Shown here: positions 1 to 18,028 of the stretch, piece after piece
How the letters are laid out: every line of letters starts with the position of its first letter
How positions within the stretch are numbered: position 1 is the first letter of the stretch
Assembly (NCBI RefSeq): GCF_901709675.1
Contig: NC_051106.1
Span: forward strand, 3,482,001-3,546,000
DNA: 64,000 nucleotides
Reading direction: 5' to 3'
Source of the DNA: Syngnathus acus
Taxonomy: Eukaryota > Chordata > Actinopteri > Syngnathiformes > Syngnathidae
The notes under the pieces: generated by a model
What the model was told of the DNA's origin: nothing
Seen by the model: only the letters and a program-made list of their open reading frames with translations
The model's database searches: none
Translations under genes and position numbers: made by a program

Positions 1-79
1 AAGGTTGTTTATAGGGTCGTTTTTCATTCAAGCAAACATAATGAGACAGTAATCCTTTTTCTCGTCGGCTTCTTTGCAG

Positions 80-2927
80 TGAAATCAAAGAGAGCAAGAA
101 GAAGATCAAATCTTCCTCACAGAAATCCAAGTGAGTATTTTTTAACCTTTTTATTCAAAGAACTAATCACCGCTAGATGGAAATAGAAATAATTTGGCAT
201 TAAAAAGGACATTTAAAGATGGAACAATAATTGTCTTCTCAGGCTGAAAAAAGCAATAAGCCGAGAACTGCTGGATGAGCTTGATGAATCTGAATGTGTG
301 GTAAGTCTTATTGAAAATAGAATTCACTTTCAAAATAAAACATCCTCAGTTGCATGTGTAAAGTCTCTCATACTGCAGGCAATTCTTCAAAATGTGGACT
401 GCATTTCCAGAAAATGGATCTTTAAAATAAAGCTGGAGTCTTCAAATCTAGTTTCAGAAAAATACAGTACATTTTTATATATATCACACCCGTTACCTAT
501 TTTATTTAAAAAATAAAAATAAAAATAAACAACTCTAAATGCAATGTTCTACTACAAAGTGACTTTCAGCATGAGGATTTTTTATTTACTGTGTACATTT
601 TGACTACTCTGGTATTGTGTGGCTTTTTAATTGCAGAAAACACCAAATACACTTCAAATAAAATCTTCTTTGTTTATATTGACATTCATGTATACATTAA
701 ATCATGTAGACCAGGGGTGTCAAACTCGTTTTTTTTGCGGGCCGCATTGTAGTCATAGCTTCTTTCGGAGGGCCATTATGACTGTCAACCCAAATAAATG
801 TATGAGCACCTCACATTATATACAGTAAAAGCGACAGAAAAAACTGACAAATAACTCGTTTTCAAATCAGACGAGTAAAAACTGGTCAAATATTTCCCAA
901 AAAAAGATATTAAAAGTGAAGACAATTTGCAATTCTAGAAATGACACACAAATTTGATGCACAATTTGTCTTCGCGGGCCACATAAAATGATGTGGCGGG
1001 CCGTATCTAGCTCCTGGGCCTTGAGTTTGACACCTGTGATGTAGACATTCAATATAGAGGGTTACCATTCTTATTATGTGGAAGGGTACGTCCACATCAC
1101 ATTTTATGCTACATATGTAAGCAAACCACAATGCCCTTTGGCTAAATAATGCAAATTCTATCTATTCAACATTCCGCCTTTAAAAGAAATAAGCATCAGA
1201 CTATGCCTCATGGACATGCGAGTGTGTCTGAAGCATTAATGTGACAGCTCACTTCTCTTCATCCAACACAAATAATAGTAACTATGGTAACAACAAGGCA
1301 GATGGTCTTGTGATTTGAAGAAGAAAAAAAAAAATCACTCAATGTCGTCCTCACACACATCTGTAAACGTGCTCCAAAATGTTGTTTACCCGTACAAGCA
1401 CAGTGCATACGCACTTTTGAGTGTACACCCGGCTGGTCCATTACTCAGAGGCTGTTTACTGGAAGATGTCTAATACTCGTGTGGCCTATGACTCAACCCA
1501 CATGGCTCTCCTCTGTTGGCTCATCAAGATTCAGACATTTGGGTTCAACTGAACTCAGTGCTTTACACATCCACTCCAAGCATCCTCGCCTCTACTCATT
1601 AAGGTCGCGGAACAGCTCATTTTGTCCCATTGAATCAGCGTCAGCTCATTAATTACATCGACTCTTTATAGCACAATAAGATGGTTAATCGGGAGAGTAT
1701 TGACGAGCTGTGTGCAATTAGCCCTGCGTAAATAACACGGGGGCAGCATGACCTGCTATGATTTAAATGTATTGATCCTCATGCTCAGGTTTCATCCCAA
1801 GGGTGCATTTCTTTCCAGAAACACACACACACACAGCTAACTGATAGACTGCAGACATCAGGAGGCCACTTACTGATCATGTTTTTGTCATGTTGTGTTA
1901 CAGTCTTGTGAGTACAGCATGCAGCAAGAGACTTTGATGTTGAAACAAACAGCCACACTGGAGGAGATTAAGGCTTTCACTAATCAGGTACAAGAGGACC
2001 TGATTTTGTAACCTTTGCACAGCTCAAGCTCATGTTGCCGTCTGTATCAGCTCCTTGTATTTTTTCATTTTCTTTCATAAAATCACAGACATCTGAAATT
2101 GATTGCATCACATCTAAAATGTATATTTTTTATCGATAACAAGCGCGACCAGTCATCAGAGTGCTGCTCTATGATGCATTTGGTTTGCTGTAAATGTCGT
2201 CATTTTTATTTTATTTTATTTGATTTTATTTTATTTTATTTTATTTTATTAACACATGGGCAACGATAGCCATTGTGTAGAGATTCTGGAGTTGACAGGG
2301 TCATAGTTTTGATTCCCGCTGCAGACAAAATGTAAAAATGGCAACTAGTTAGAGAGATGCCAGTCTGCTTGCTGGCTAATGTCAAAGTCCTCCAGCTCAA
2401 GTGGTGTCACTCTGAGGGCTCTGTTTTCGTAAACAGTGTAAATCCTGCATGGCATCTGGTGTGGTGTGTCTAGGCGAGCAGGTGGATTAGACCCCGTGTT
2501 TGTAATTTTGCAAAGCGGTGGATCTGAGAGAGGGTGGGCTGCACCACTGTGGGAGTGGTCCCAGCCAATCATCAGAAATCAAAGCAGTTCTCCTCATTCC
2601 CTTTTTGCACACACTCAACAGTGGCCGTCCCCCACTCCCAATCATTCACGTTACGATTAATGTGATAAGAGATGTATTGTTGATCAATTAATTTATCCTT
2701 GCGCCCCTACACATTTCCTTTATTGTAACCTTCCTCCTCCATCTGTGTGTCTGTAGCTTAATCAGGAGGCCCTGAAAGAGCACGAAGACAAAATGAGGTC
2801 TCTACCAGCAGAGGTGATGGAGGCTGTCAACGCCTGTGTGGGCGTCCACTTCCCTGAACTTATCGACAAGGCGACCACCAATAGAGCAGAAGGGTCAAAC
2901 GTCTACGGAGATGTTTTTCTAGGCTAG
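80..2927 (+). CDS. plcb2: Phospholipase C-beta, C-terminal coding exons (partial; plcb2 by position)
   Basis: Four terminal exons of a gene that starts left of the window: 80-130, 243-300, 1904-1987 and 2757-2927 (stop TAG 2925-2927). All have AG/GT borders and the phases close, giving about 120 residues. The peptide is lysine-rich, then a charged helix, with the motif EHEDKMRSLPAEV in the last exon. A run of Q/E/K helix followed by LP-x-E-V/I resembles the distal coiled-coil tail of PLC-beta enzymes, which binds Galpha-q and membrane; the catalytic X/Y domains would lie upstream, outside the window. The neighbour on the right is ankrd63, as for human PLCB2, and relative strands agree. It ends in DVFLG, with no clear PDZ ligand. 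The enzyme would cleave PIP2 to IP3 and diacylglycerol. Family assignment is fair; the paralogue (PLCB2) rests mostly on synteny. Confidence 0.72.
712..1038 (+). mobile_element. Non-autonomous hAT-type element, copy 1 (327 bp)
   Basis: The left end CAGGGGTGTCAAACTC and right end GAGTTTGACACCTGTG form imperfect terminal inverted repeats. They are flanked by a perfect 8-bp target duplication ATGTAGAC at 704-711 and 1039-1046, diagnostic of hAT transposition. There is no transposase ORF. It lies in a plcb2 intron. Two related copies occur at 14270-14592 and 55029-55353. Confidence 0.93.
2202..2251. repeat. (TTTTA)n simple repeat
   Basis: A pentanucleotide TTTTA-like tract of about 50 bp with one interruption (TTTGATTTTA), inside the last plcb2 intron. 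Confidence 0.85.
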
Positions 2928-5531
2928 ATGAATTTTGCTTCCTAAATCTTGATCATTCGGTTCTGAAAATTCAATGACAGTCAGGTTTCATTTTATGGTG
3001 GATTGCAGTTAGTATATGTGTGAGACATACCATTTTGCTTAGATTAATTAATACTGTACGTATGTATTAACATAATACATAATACAAATTTACAATTTTG
3101 CATTGCATAGTATTTAAGATCTTATCAATGGTTTATTTTAGAGGATATGAATGACTTATCCAGTTGTACAATGAAGCAAAACGTATTGTCAGAGAGGGAA
3201 GTCAGCAACTGGACTGCACACAATGAGCAATTGTCACACTTTAATATGACACCTTATGAAAATCTCCAAGAGCGCAAAGAATCCATGCGGGACTAATAGC
3301 AAAACTTTTGTGGACACAGAGCTGCTAAAAGTCAATCCATAATACAGACACGTGATTTGTACCCACTCATGCACAGCTTCATACATGGGACATTAAAATA
3401 AGGGGCACAAAGCAATGTCCTCATCAGAGAGAGCCACTTATTTCTTCAAGTGTTGACAAGCACCAGCATGCATTTATTAATGAACACAGATTTCTCTCTG
3501 ACTCACCATCCAACGCAATCTGGCCTCTTCCCTCACTTCCTGTTTTTTTTTTCTTTTTCATTTATCTGTACGTTCTTCGCAATCAATGAATTGACTGGCA
3601 TTTAAAATTGGATGAAAGACGGGCGACAGCTTGTGCCTGAGAGTCCCGCCACCTCTTGCACAACACAGATGATCTGTGAGTTTCTCCAGTGCGAATGTTT
3701 CGAGAAACAGATCAAACCCGACGACACTTGACTGCACCAATACTGGGAGGAAGCCAAAAATAAAGAAGCTAGGTTTTTTTTTCTTCTTAATAAATTATAG
3801 AGCAGCTGAAAAAGCAGACATTCCGAATGCCGAACTGACTGCATCAAGAATAGCATTGTATGTAAATTTAGAAAGAAATTGACCGGAATGAAAATGAGAA
3901 TGAATACTCAATGGACGTTTCACAGGAAGTGATTCATTCCCATTATGCACAAAAAATAAATGGGGAAAAAGTACATCAAACCCAAGTCATGATCATTTGT
4001 AGCAAATCAGAAGAGCACTTTTGAAACCAACAAACAATAAAATGGTGTGAAACATTATCAGGGATGGCAACACAATACGACTAAAAACAATTTATGCCAA
4101 TCCTGTACAGAATTCTTGTGGCGCAAGGAAAACTGCATCTTTTGTCTCATGCTCTACTCCGCACAATGTTACAAATCACCTCCCGGAGCGCGCAACACTA
4201 CGATGGGCCAAAAGAAACCAAAAAAAGACTCGCTTCTTGGTTAGATAATCACATATGACATGACTTTGAAGTAGCAGTGTATTTGTTCCTCTTGTGTGAT
4301 CTGTGAAGATCCACAAGAGGTGGAGAAGTCATGCTCTTGAGTCCATCTTGCCATGAAGAGGATGCCATCTAGGATGAATACTAAGAAGCACCCACACCTC
4401 CCACACACCCTCCGCCTGCTCAAACTCTTCTAATCGCAAGCTGTTTGTGTGCATGTGCATGAATCTGTGCATGTGTGAAATTCTTCATCCAATGCCATTG
4501 AACGTTTTACATGTGATTTGCTTTAAAAACAAAAAGTTTCACTTGTAAGTTGCAGTAGAGTGATTCATTCTGTCTTTACAGTACTTTCATTTGGGTACAG
4601 GTCTATTTTTTTTCAACACTAAATATGGTAGTACAATTAAGCTCAGAGTCAAAAACGATCCCCGTGTTCTTTAATTATTGCGACGGTTTGAATTCTAATC
4701 ATTTTTGGTAACAGTTTCTTTGTTTTGCCTTCAGGACCAATTATTAAAAGCTGATGGAGCTGCAGGAGATTCACTGCCATTCTCGATTTAGTACCTAAAA
4801 TACAGTTAAGATTGTCTCTGTGTGTCTTCTGCATCGTAGACGCTGATTACATTGCCAAAGGGAAGAGGCACATGCAAATTAAACAGCTTGGGACTTCAAA
4901 TAGACCCTTGAGGCATCCCACATTTAATTTAATTTCACTCAATTCAGAATAGCCTGTTGGAAAATAAAATAATCAGTATATGTCATAATTGAGGTTGTAA
5001 AATTAGGTTAGTGTGCTGATTAATGACCATTATTTGACTACAGTTACTGTAGCAGTTAAAACTTGAAACACACCATTCATTTCCCCACCATCACATTTGT
5101 TTTGCATTTTCTCTATGACACAGCAGATGACAGGTGGGTGTGAGCTGGCTCATCGTGACAGCACCCACGATGACACCATGCGTTTATGTTATGCACTTAA
5201 AGCAGATGACTCAACCTCTACCTCTTTGTGGAGTTAAGTCTGATATTTAAACATAATGCTTTTACAAAGCTTCATCGTCTGTGCTCAGAGTGAAGCTCTC
5301 AAATTTATCAGTGTGTGAGCATTTGGAGGTTGGAAGCGGAGAATGTCAGAGCGTGTGTGTGGGAGAGAATGGATAAGCGTGGGCCACAGGGCTGGCTGTT
5401 TATTTTAAAAGATGTGAACTTCCTCCTGGAAGCGTAGTGGAGAGGTTTTGTCCTCAGGTGCGCTTTGACTTGTGTGATATTTTGTATCCTGTTATATGAA
5501 TTTGGGCCAGGAATCAAACAATGTAAGAAAG

Positions 5532-5556
5532 TTATTATTATTATTATTATTATTAT
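5532..5556. repeat. (ATT)n microsatellite
   Basis: About eight ATT units in the plcb2-ankrd63 intergenic region. Confidence 0.9.
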
Positions 5557-6629
5557 AAGTATCTGAAAGCGATATTTGGGGAGATGTCCAAGTACTTTAA
5601 TGGGAAATTAATGTGGACATTTTTAAAATAATAAAATTAACACTGACTGAGACTGCAAGAATCAGAGTGGAAAGTGGGAGAAGATGAACAATATTTATTT
5701 ATTTTTCATCAGTCCCTATCCACTCGAGTTGCTTTTGTCGTGGTGTTGCCTCTGTGCAGCTGACCTTTACATCAGGTGCAACTGAGCATCAGACATCGCT
5801 GCTCACCGCGGCTGTAAACAAAATACATTTGTTATCCATTTGCACAATTTATTGAGCTGTCAGAGCTGAGAGGGCCCGCAAGGCCGCAAATAGACCCCAC
5901 CAGCTGGGAGATGGAACGGAACTTTTGGAGCCCTTCCATTTCCCCCGCATCATTGCAGGAAGGGAATTTCCATCAGACCAGACAGATTGCAGAGGGGGAA
6001 CACAGGTGGTACACTGGTAACAACACTGTGGCAAAGAAATTTGTTTTTTGGATTAAATTAATTAAATTGAGCCAGTACATAGCCACCACAAACCTTTTAA
6101 GAATTTTATTATCCTGCTTACATTTTTAAAATTATAGAGTGATTCTGATGAGGGCAACAAAGGGAGCTAATGGGTTCATATTTTTGATCAACTAGTCCTT
6201 ATAATATAATTATTTGCATGAAGTTAGTGAACTGTATCACCCAACTCTATTTTGATGGACATCCAACTCTGTGACCACCACCACACATTAGGCAAGCAGC
6301 TAATTCTGTCTTGTGGACAATTTTCTTCTTCTGAGTACTGATATTAACCCCACCACCATTTTACCCTCTCTTCTCAAAAACAGCAGCCTACTGTTTAGCA
6401 TCAGGTTGTCACAGAAGCTAATTGATGAGAACGGAGGCAGCAGGCCCACTGAGGGCTCCGCCTCATATACTGGATCTCTTTCTGTGTGTGACATCAGGAT
6501 CTTCAGCTGCATCCTCAATTAAATTGTCACATGTCCCTTCTCTGCTGGTGTAACCAAGCATTATTTTTATAGTATAAATAAATTCTAGTATCAGTTTTGT
6601 AAAATTGTACTAATTTATTCATCACAGTC

Positions 6630-6870
6630 TATTGTCACGACTCGTCCCCGGTCAGTCCATTGTGTGTACATTTTGTCGTAGTTTCTGTCTGTGTGCTCGC
6701 CCCTCCCCTCCTGTGTGCCCATGATCAGTGTAATCACCCTCACCTACTTCTCGTTGCATGTCTTGTATTTAAATCCTGTCTGCGTGTCACTCTTGTCGGA
6801 TTGTTGATGTCTTCTTGTCTCTTTGTCAGTGTCGTTTCTATTAGCCAGTCTGTCAGTTAAATTATATCGG
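6630..6870 (+). repeat. LTR-like interspersed repeat fragment (tentative)
   Basis: The block starts with TGTCACGACTCG, is C/T-rich, and contains TATTTAAATCCTGTCTGCG followed by a second C/T-rich part. It resembles promoter-bearing LTR-type repeats common in fish genomes, with the TATTTAAA acting as a TATA-like element. I see no matching second LTR, internal coding region or target duplication, so a solo or truncated LTR is only a suggestion. Confidence 0.3.
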
Positions 6871-7835
6871 TGGGACTCTTTCACTAACTAATGCAATTTC
6901 AAATTCCTCCAGGGAGTCTGAATGAATCTTGATAAATCTTGATACAGCTAAGATGAATTTTACGTGGTTGCTGGCTTTCCCAAAATACTAATAGGCACAA
7001 TCAACATATTGTAACCATGTATTTGGATGTTTGGCTCTATCACAAACATTTCCAATTCCATCATTTAATACTTTTCGTAGAAAACGCAGCTGCTCAAAGG
7101 ACAACAACAACTGTTGTCGCTCGGCAATTGAGAAGGAACAACAATGCCACATTTTGAGAGTGATGAATTCCAGGAAAGAGACAATTTCCAGGTTTGAAAG
7201 TGGAGATGAATCAGATTGATTGTACTTCAACTGGCAATTGAGATCTGGGGATGAAAAGTGCAACCTGCTTTGAATCAAGAGTATTAAATCTATCTATTAC
7301 TCTTGAGTTTTCTCAGTTAGACATAAGATGAACCGTTCCATGGAGGACAAGGGGCAAGTTCAGTCAATGCTAGGAAATCTTAGTTCCAATGAACCCGATC
7401 CCTCAGGTAATGCAAAACTAATCTTGTTTAATCCCAAGTGACAGAAGCCGAGCTTTGAGTTGCCAAGAGACACTTGTCCACTAATATTCATTTTTATTTT
7501 TTTTTAGATTTCCATTATCAAGTTTTCATTCCTCGGTGAACATTGACGCATGTTGATTTTGTAGCCCTGAGTGTGCGGTGTCCCCTGTGACTTATTACGG
7601 GATGCAGATAGCACCTGAACTTGACAGAGACTCTAATTTCAAATCAAGCATTCAGAGTACCTCCTGCCTGGTTTGACTGAGCAATGAATGAAAGATCAGG
7701 TATTTACCATGGTGTCTCCGATTTAATGCATGCGTCTGTCCAATTAGTAAATCTCACGGCACCTAACCAACCACATTTCATTCATTTGTGCTGTCCCATT
7801 TTTTTGTGTTAGTGGATGGAATGATTTCTATGACA

Positions 7836-7930
7836 GAGATTCCTAACCAGGGTGCCATGGCACCCGAGTATGCCGCGAGGGATCGTCTAAGGTTCCATGG
7901 GAAAATTATCCAATTTGAATTCATTTGTCA
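7836..7930 (+). repeat. Degenerate hAT-like interspersed repeat fragment
   Basis: The sequence around CCAGGGTGCCATGGCACC, followed by GTATGCCGCGAGGGATCG and GGGAAAATTATCCAATTT, resembles the ends of old hAT/Charlie-type repeats seen in fish. No intact opposite terminus or target duplication was found. Confidence 0.4.
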
Positions 7931-8536
7931 GAAAGTTATTCATTTATTATCAATTATATGTTTTTATTCATCTTTTTATGCTTATGACATATAGTTACGG
8001 GCAGAAATATTAAGTGCTTTCCCATTAGGTGATGCTAAATTAGACTAGAAGGGCTAACAAATCTGCCTTTGCAATTTATTTATTTATTTATTTAACTTTT
8101 ATAGATGTATTATTATTATTAAAGTTATTATTAAAAGGGGAAGTTTGCATTTTATTTAAAACTTCCATTTTGTTAACTGTTAATATAATCTGACAGTAAT
8201 AAATAACAATCCCATTGGGACTTTATTTCATTGGCTTTGAATTGTACATCTCTAAAAGCACTGATGGATACCACATTCAAAAAGCAAGTATGGTAAAAAA
8301 ACAAACAATACTTTTGCTTTCCATTTGGAAGAGCTCTTAAATTTTGATTTATTGACTTTTCCCTCCAGTTTTCCATTATAGCAAAATGGAAATGATTTTT
8401 TTGACCTCCTATTAAAAACACAATCCGTTTTTTGTCCTTGAGTTATTCTTCTTTTCAAACAGCACCTATTTTTCTCCAGGCAGAGAGTGTTGTGGCAGAA
8501 TGGATGCTGCCACTGCATAATGGTCCTCAGACATTT

Positions 8537-8550
8537 GTTTCCTTGGCAAC
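8537..8550 (+). promoter_or_regulatory. RFX-type X-box in the ankrd63 promoter
   Basis: GTTTCCTTGGCAAC is a two-half palindrome matching the RFX consensus GTTGCCATGGCAAC at 12 of 14 positions. It lies about 28 bp upstream of the TATA box and about 155 bp upstream of the ankrd63 start codon, so RFX-factor control of ankrd63 is plausible. This is a motif match only. Confidence 0.5.
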
Positions 8551-8578
8551 GTTGGGAGAGCATGTGTGGAGAGGGAGG

Positions 8579-8586
8579 TATAAAAA
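8579..8586 (+). promoter_or_regulatory. TATA box of ankrd63
   Basis: TATAAAAA lies 119 bp before the first ankrd63 ATG and would place transcription start near 8605-8615. It follows the X-box at 8537-8550, a compact arrangement fitting a regulated single-exon gene. Confidence 0.6.
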
Positions 8587-8704
8587 CCGACAGCCCTTCT
8601 CCGAGTCTTACCACTCGCCCTGTCCAAGGGGAGATTTGGAGAACTTGTACGCACTCCCAGTTGGCGATCTTTCCGCTCGCTCGTGAGGACTTAGGTATTG
8701 CAGA

Positions 8705-10258
8705 ATGATGCGACCCAAAGATTTACGCCAAGGCTCCGGCACCAAGACCTTCCTTGATGCCATGCACGGTGGCAAAGTTCACCTTGCGCGTTTCATTTTG
8801 GATGCCCTGGACGGACGGATCATCAACTCCAAGACCGAAAACAGCCGCACTCCGTTAATTTACGCCGTATGTCTACAAGAAGCCGGGACCAGAGCCAAGT
8901 TCGCCCGGCTCCTGCTGGAAAAAGGGGCCGATGTCAACTGCCAGGATGAAGAAGGTCGAACGGCTCTGAGTCATGCCTGTGAGTTGGGTCACCTAGACGT
9001 GGTCAAGATTCTTGTTCAGTTCAATGCCGATCCAGATATCTCCGACGTGTGGGGTAACAGTGCTATAATGTATGCTGCCTTTTCTGGGCACAGTCCGGTG
9101 CTTGAGTTTCTGGTCCGGGCTTTCAAAAGACTTGGACTGAAAATGGACAGAATGAATAACGCCGGACATACAGCCATCGAAGTGGCTGACTTCTTTGGAC
9201 ACAATCACTGTGTGCAGATTTTAAACTTTCAGTGCAGACGGAGTGTGGTCGCAGATGATCCGCTTGATCCGGGAAATGTTGGCGATGGTGAGCTGCCCAA
9301 CAGACTCCCCAGGCATGTCTTGGAAAAGTTCTCCAAACAGGTCAACAGCAAAGAAGAGCAATTACCAGGGCTACTTCAGAAGCAGACGAAGATCGGGGAC
9401 AACAGCGGATTGTGGAACCGCTTTACATGTCCCAAAACCCAGAGTCATGAACAGAACCATCGCCACAAGTGTTCCCTGCCATCTCAGAAAAGCCAAACCG
9501 ATGGAGATCAGAGTCTTTCCTTCACGGCCAAACAACTCCAAAACTCCCAGATTCCCGATCTAAGGCGGACGAGAACGCTCAACTCGCCAACTGAAGCTAA
9601 CCCAAAAGAAGTCAAAGAAGAAACTAGAGCCCAAGAGAAAGCACCGCAACGATTTCCTCCCTGCGGGAAGGCAAAGTCCTTCAACCTGGACCTTCTGAGC
9701 ATCAGGAAACAGTCCTACCAAGGAGACGCGCACGACTTGAGCCTGTCAGCTAACAAATTCAAAAGAGCCTCCCTGCAGGATGACCGATGTCTCCTAGACA
9801 AGATGGAATCTCAGGGAAACTCCCGGTTGCTGGCAAGCGATCCAGAAAAAACAGTTCCAAAAGCTCCTTTGAGCATCAAGTGTCAGATGGCGAAAGCCCT
9901 CGAGGAGAAGTCAAAGACAGATGAGCTGCAGAAGAAGGCAAGTTTTTCACACACTGGCAAACACAACAAAATAATGTTCAGCCGGGCGGGGACGGAGGCG
10001 GGGAAGATGCCCGGCCGCGGCCCGGGGTTCATGGGCCTCGGAACGAGACTGTTCCGTCGATTCACCGCACCTGAGTTCATGAGGATGGTCACAGACTGTT
10101 CTTCGGGCTCGTCCAACAGCAGAGGACGGATGTCACGCTCCGAGACCTTCCCTCTCTCTCACACGCACCAGCAGGTCAACAGTCAGCCCAGCGTGGATAG
10201 CATCAGCGGAGTCAAATGCGAGTTTGAAAGCTCCTCATCTCAGTCGGCGCTCGATTAG
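8705..10258 (+). CDS. ankrd63: Ankyrin repeat domain protein 63, intact single exon, 517 aa
   Basis: One uninterrupted frame from ATG 8705 to TAG 10256-10258; a second in-frame ATG follows directly and could equally be used. The N-terminus has PKDL, then GTKTFLDAMHGGKVHLARF, the head seen in ANKRD63. Ankyrin repeats run through about residues 13-180, with consensus pieces such as RTPLIYAV, GADVNCQDEEGRTALSHACE and GHLDVVKIL. The rest (about 185-517) is a low-complexity, basic, serine-rich tail without a recognised domain. Ankyrin repeats are protein-binding scaffolds, and the molecular role of this vertebrate gene is poorly known. Human ANKRD63 is also intronless and lies between PAK6 and PLCB2, which matches this position and orientation. 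The protein is longer than the human one (about 380 aa) because of the tail. ANKRD34 paralogues are the alternative but fit less well. Confidence 0.9.
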   Translation: MMRPKDLRQGSGTKTFLDAMHGGKVHLARFILDALDGRIINSKTENSRTPLIYAVCLQEAGTRAKFARLLLEKGADVNCQDEEGRTALSHACELGHLDVVKILVQFNADPDISDVWGNSAIMYAAFSGHSPVLEFLVRAFKRLGLKMDRMNNAGHTAIEVADFFGHNHCVQILNFQCRRSVVADDPLDPGNVGDGELPNRLPRHVLEKFSKQVNSKEEQLPGLLQKQTKIGDNSGLWNRFTCPKTQSHEQNHRHKCSLPSQKSQTDGDQSLSFTAKQLQNSQIPDLRRTRTLNSPTEANPKEVKEETRAQEKAPQRFPPCGKAKSFNLDLLSIRKQSYQGDAHDLSLSANKFKRASLQDDRCLLDKMESQGNSRLLASDPEKTVPKAPLSIKCQMAKALEEKSKTDELQKKASFSHTGKHNKIMFSRAGTEAGKMPGRGPGFMGLGTRLFRRFTAPEFMRMVTDCSSGSSNSRGRMSRSETFPLSHTHQQVNSQPSVDSISGVKCEFESSSSQSALD

Positions 10259-10677
10259 GAGGACAGAAGGAGTGACACTTTTACGCCGCTTGCTTGCTGA
10301 TAATAAGAACACGTTTTGGTTTTTTGGGTCTTTCCAGTGTTCCTGATTGAAACCTGCTCTAGACTGCAAGATTTGATTTTTATTATAGGTACAATCATTG
10401 GCTACTTTATTAGATTTAAAAAAATGTGTGCTTTGATTGTCATTATCAGGGAATTATATTTTTGCTCGTATGCTTACTTTAATTGGGAAGTTATCATAAA
10501 AATCCTTCCAGGTACATTTAGAGCAGTGCGCTTCGATGAATTTTCACTGAAGATGATGATTATTTATAGTGTAAAAATAAAGGTATTTGATATTGCTTCT
10601 GCATTTATAAGAAGTCTCTGATATTTTTTTTTTTTTGCCAAATTGTATTCAGTGACTGTGCTGTATGATTCACGCTG

Positions 10678-10683
10678 AATAAA
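10678..10683 (+). terminator. Poly(A) signal of ankrd63
   Basis: AATAAA lies 420 bp after the ankrd63 stop. An earlier AATAAA near 10575 may be an alternative. The facing pak6 signal lies only 76 bp away on the other strand. Confidence 0.6.
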
Positions 10684-10758
10684 CACCAGCCCTTTCAACC
10701 ACCTCGTCTTACTGTGTGCGTGAGTGAGCGATGAATCACGGATCTTCCATATGCGTCA

Positions 10759-10764
10759 TTTATT
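10759..10764 (-). terminator. Candidate poly(A) signal of pak6
   Basis: AATAAA on the minus strand, about 1.07 kb downstream of the pak6 stop codon. It would end a pak6 3' UTR of about 1.1 kb, tail to tail with ankrd63. Confidence 0.45.
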
Positions 10765-11837
10765 TGGTTTGTACAAAAACGAAAATCAAGTGTCATTCTT
10801 TTTCATCAATGATCGGCACACATAGAAGTACAGGAGTCAAAGACGAGTGTATGTGCAAAGTGTGTCTCAGCAGGTGGGCGTCTCGCAGCATCACATGCCA
10901 AGCGTGTGTGTGCTTCTACTAGAAAAATCAAACATCTTGAGGATCAAAACACAAGTTAGATTTCAACTGTTTCCCTAAAAAAATGTCTGTAACGGTACAA
11001 ATGGGCTTATTTGTTCGCTGAGATGCCCTCACCCGTACATCCATGTGCTCGCAAACACACATGCACACACCGATAGCTACACGCTCGCATTTCTGTAAAG
11101 AAACTTGAATGACTTTAACATATTTTGCAGTCGTAAGGACCTACCGGAATTTTATGACTATTATCTGCTTATATTGAGGTCCATAAGTAGCAATAGAAAC
11201 CTAACTTCATATCATACAAACAACCCACCTGTTGGAAATTAAGAACACGTGTGGAAAAGAGGAGATTTTCCAGTGAGCCCACAATAGCAGCATGGCTTTC
11301 ATCTAACCACTTGTTATGCTAATAACAGAGGATGCTCTTTCACGTTCTCGTTTGGTACATATTCAAGCATTCACTTCAGGCCAGGTGTGCCTCCGTTTGG
11401 CCATGCAAAGAGTCTCTCGTCACTGTCAGCTAAGATTCGAATCACGACTGTGCAGAGGTAAACCAGTTGGACAACCGCTCCTACTTGATGGCCGTTATAA
11501 AAATAGAGTTTATCTTTTGCAGTAGTGTATGACATATTGTTCTGATATGAGCACCATCTTGCATGTGTCGAAGCCCACAGACTATCACAAGAAACCAATC
11601 AGTGTTTTTGACTGAGTTGAGTGATTGCATGCTGCCTTGAATTCACTCCTAAAGTGCTTCTCACATGCCCCAAAAGACCATGCGGTGTCTTACGACCCAA
11701 CTTCGACATTGTCGCTCACGTGGCGACATTGGGCTGCGTCGATGTAGCCCGTTGGTGCGTGAGGAATCGAAGAAACTACGCTTGATCATCACGGTTGGAC
11801 TTTAAGTGGGGGTTGGGAAACCGGGAACGCCTCGGGG

Positions 11838-17983
<6,146 letters not shown>

Positions 17984-18028
17984 TCTCACGTCCACAAGGG
18001 AGGCAGCGTGCCGGTGTCAACAAAATCC
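17984..18028 (-). other. pak6: 5' UTR part of the first pak6 coding exon
   Basis: A polypyrimidine-AG acceptor (CTCTACAG in minus sense) ends at 18029, so this exon starts with 45 bp of 5' UTR before the ATG at 17983. This implies at least one upstream non-coding exon; the best candidate lies at 24341 and beyond. Confidence 0.65.

Larger units (their letters stand above)
2928..8536. other. plcb2-ankrd63 intergenic region with no gene seen
   Basis: About 5.6 kb between the plcb2 stop and the ankrd63 promoter. It begins with the plcb2 3' UTR; candidate AATAAA hexamers lie at 3759-3764 and 3955-3960. It holds an (ATT)n microsatellite near 5532-5556, an LTR-like repeat fragment near 6630-6870 and a hAT-like remnant near 7836-7930. 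The short open frames here have no codon bias, recognisable domain or splice support. Confidence 0.6.

Noticed and set aside
7788-7994. Open frame across GTGCCATGGCACC and flanks
   Set aside because: It lies in a degenerate interspersed repeat and has no protein-like features.
17984-17995. Extension of PAK6 by four residues upstream of MFRKKKKK
   Set aside because: The extra codons would begin with GTG, not ATG, and lie in the 5' UTR part of the exon; the family starts at MF(R/G)KKKK.
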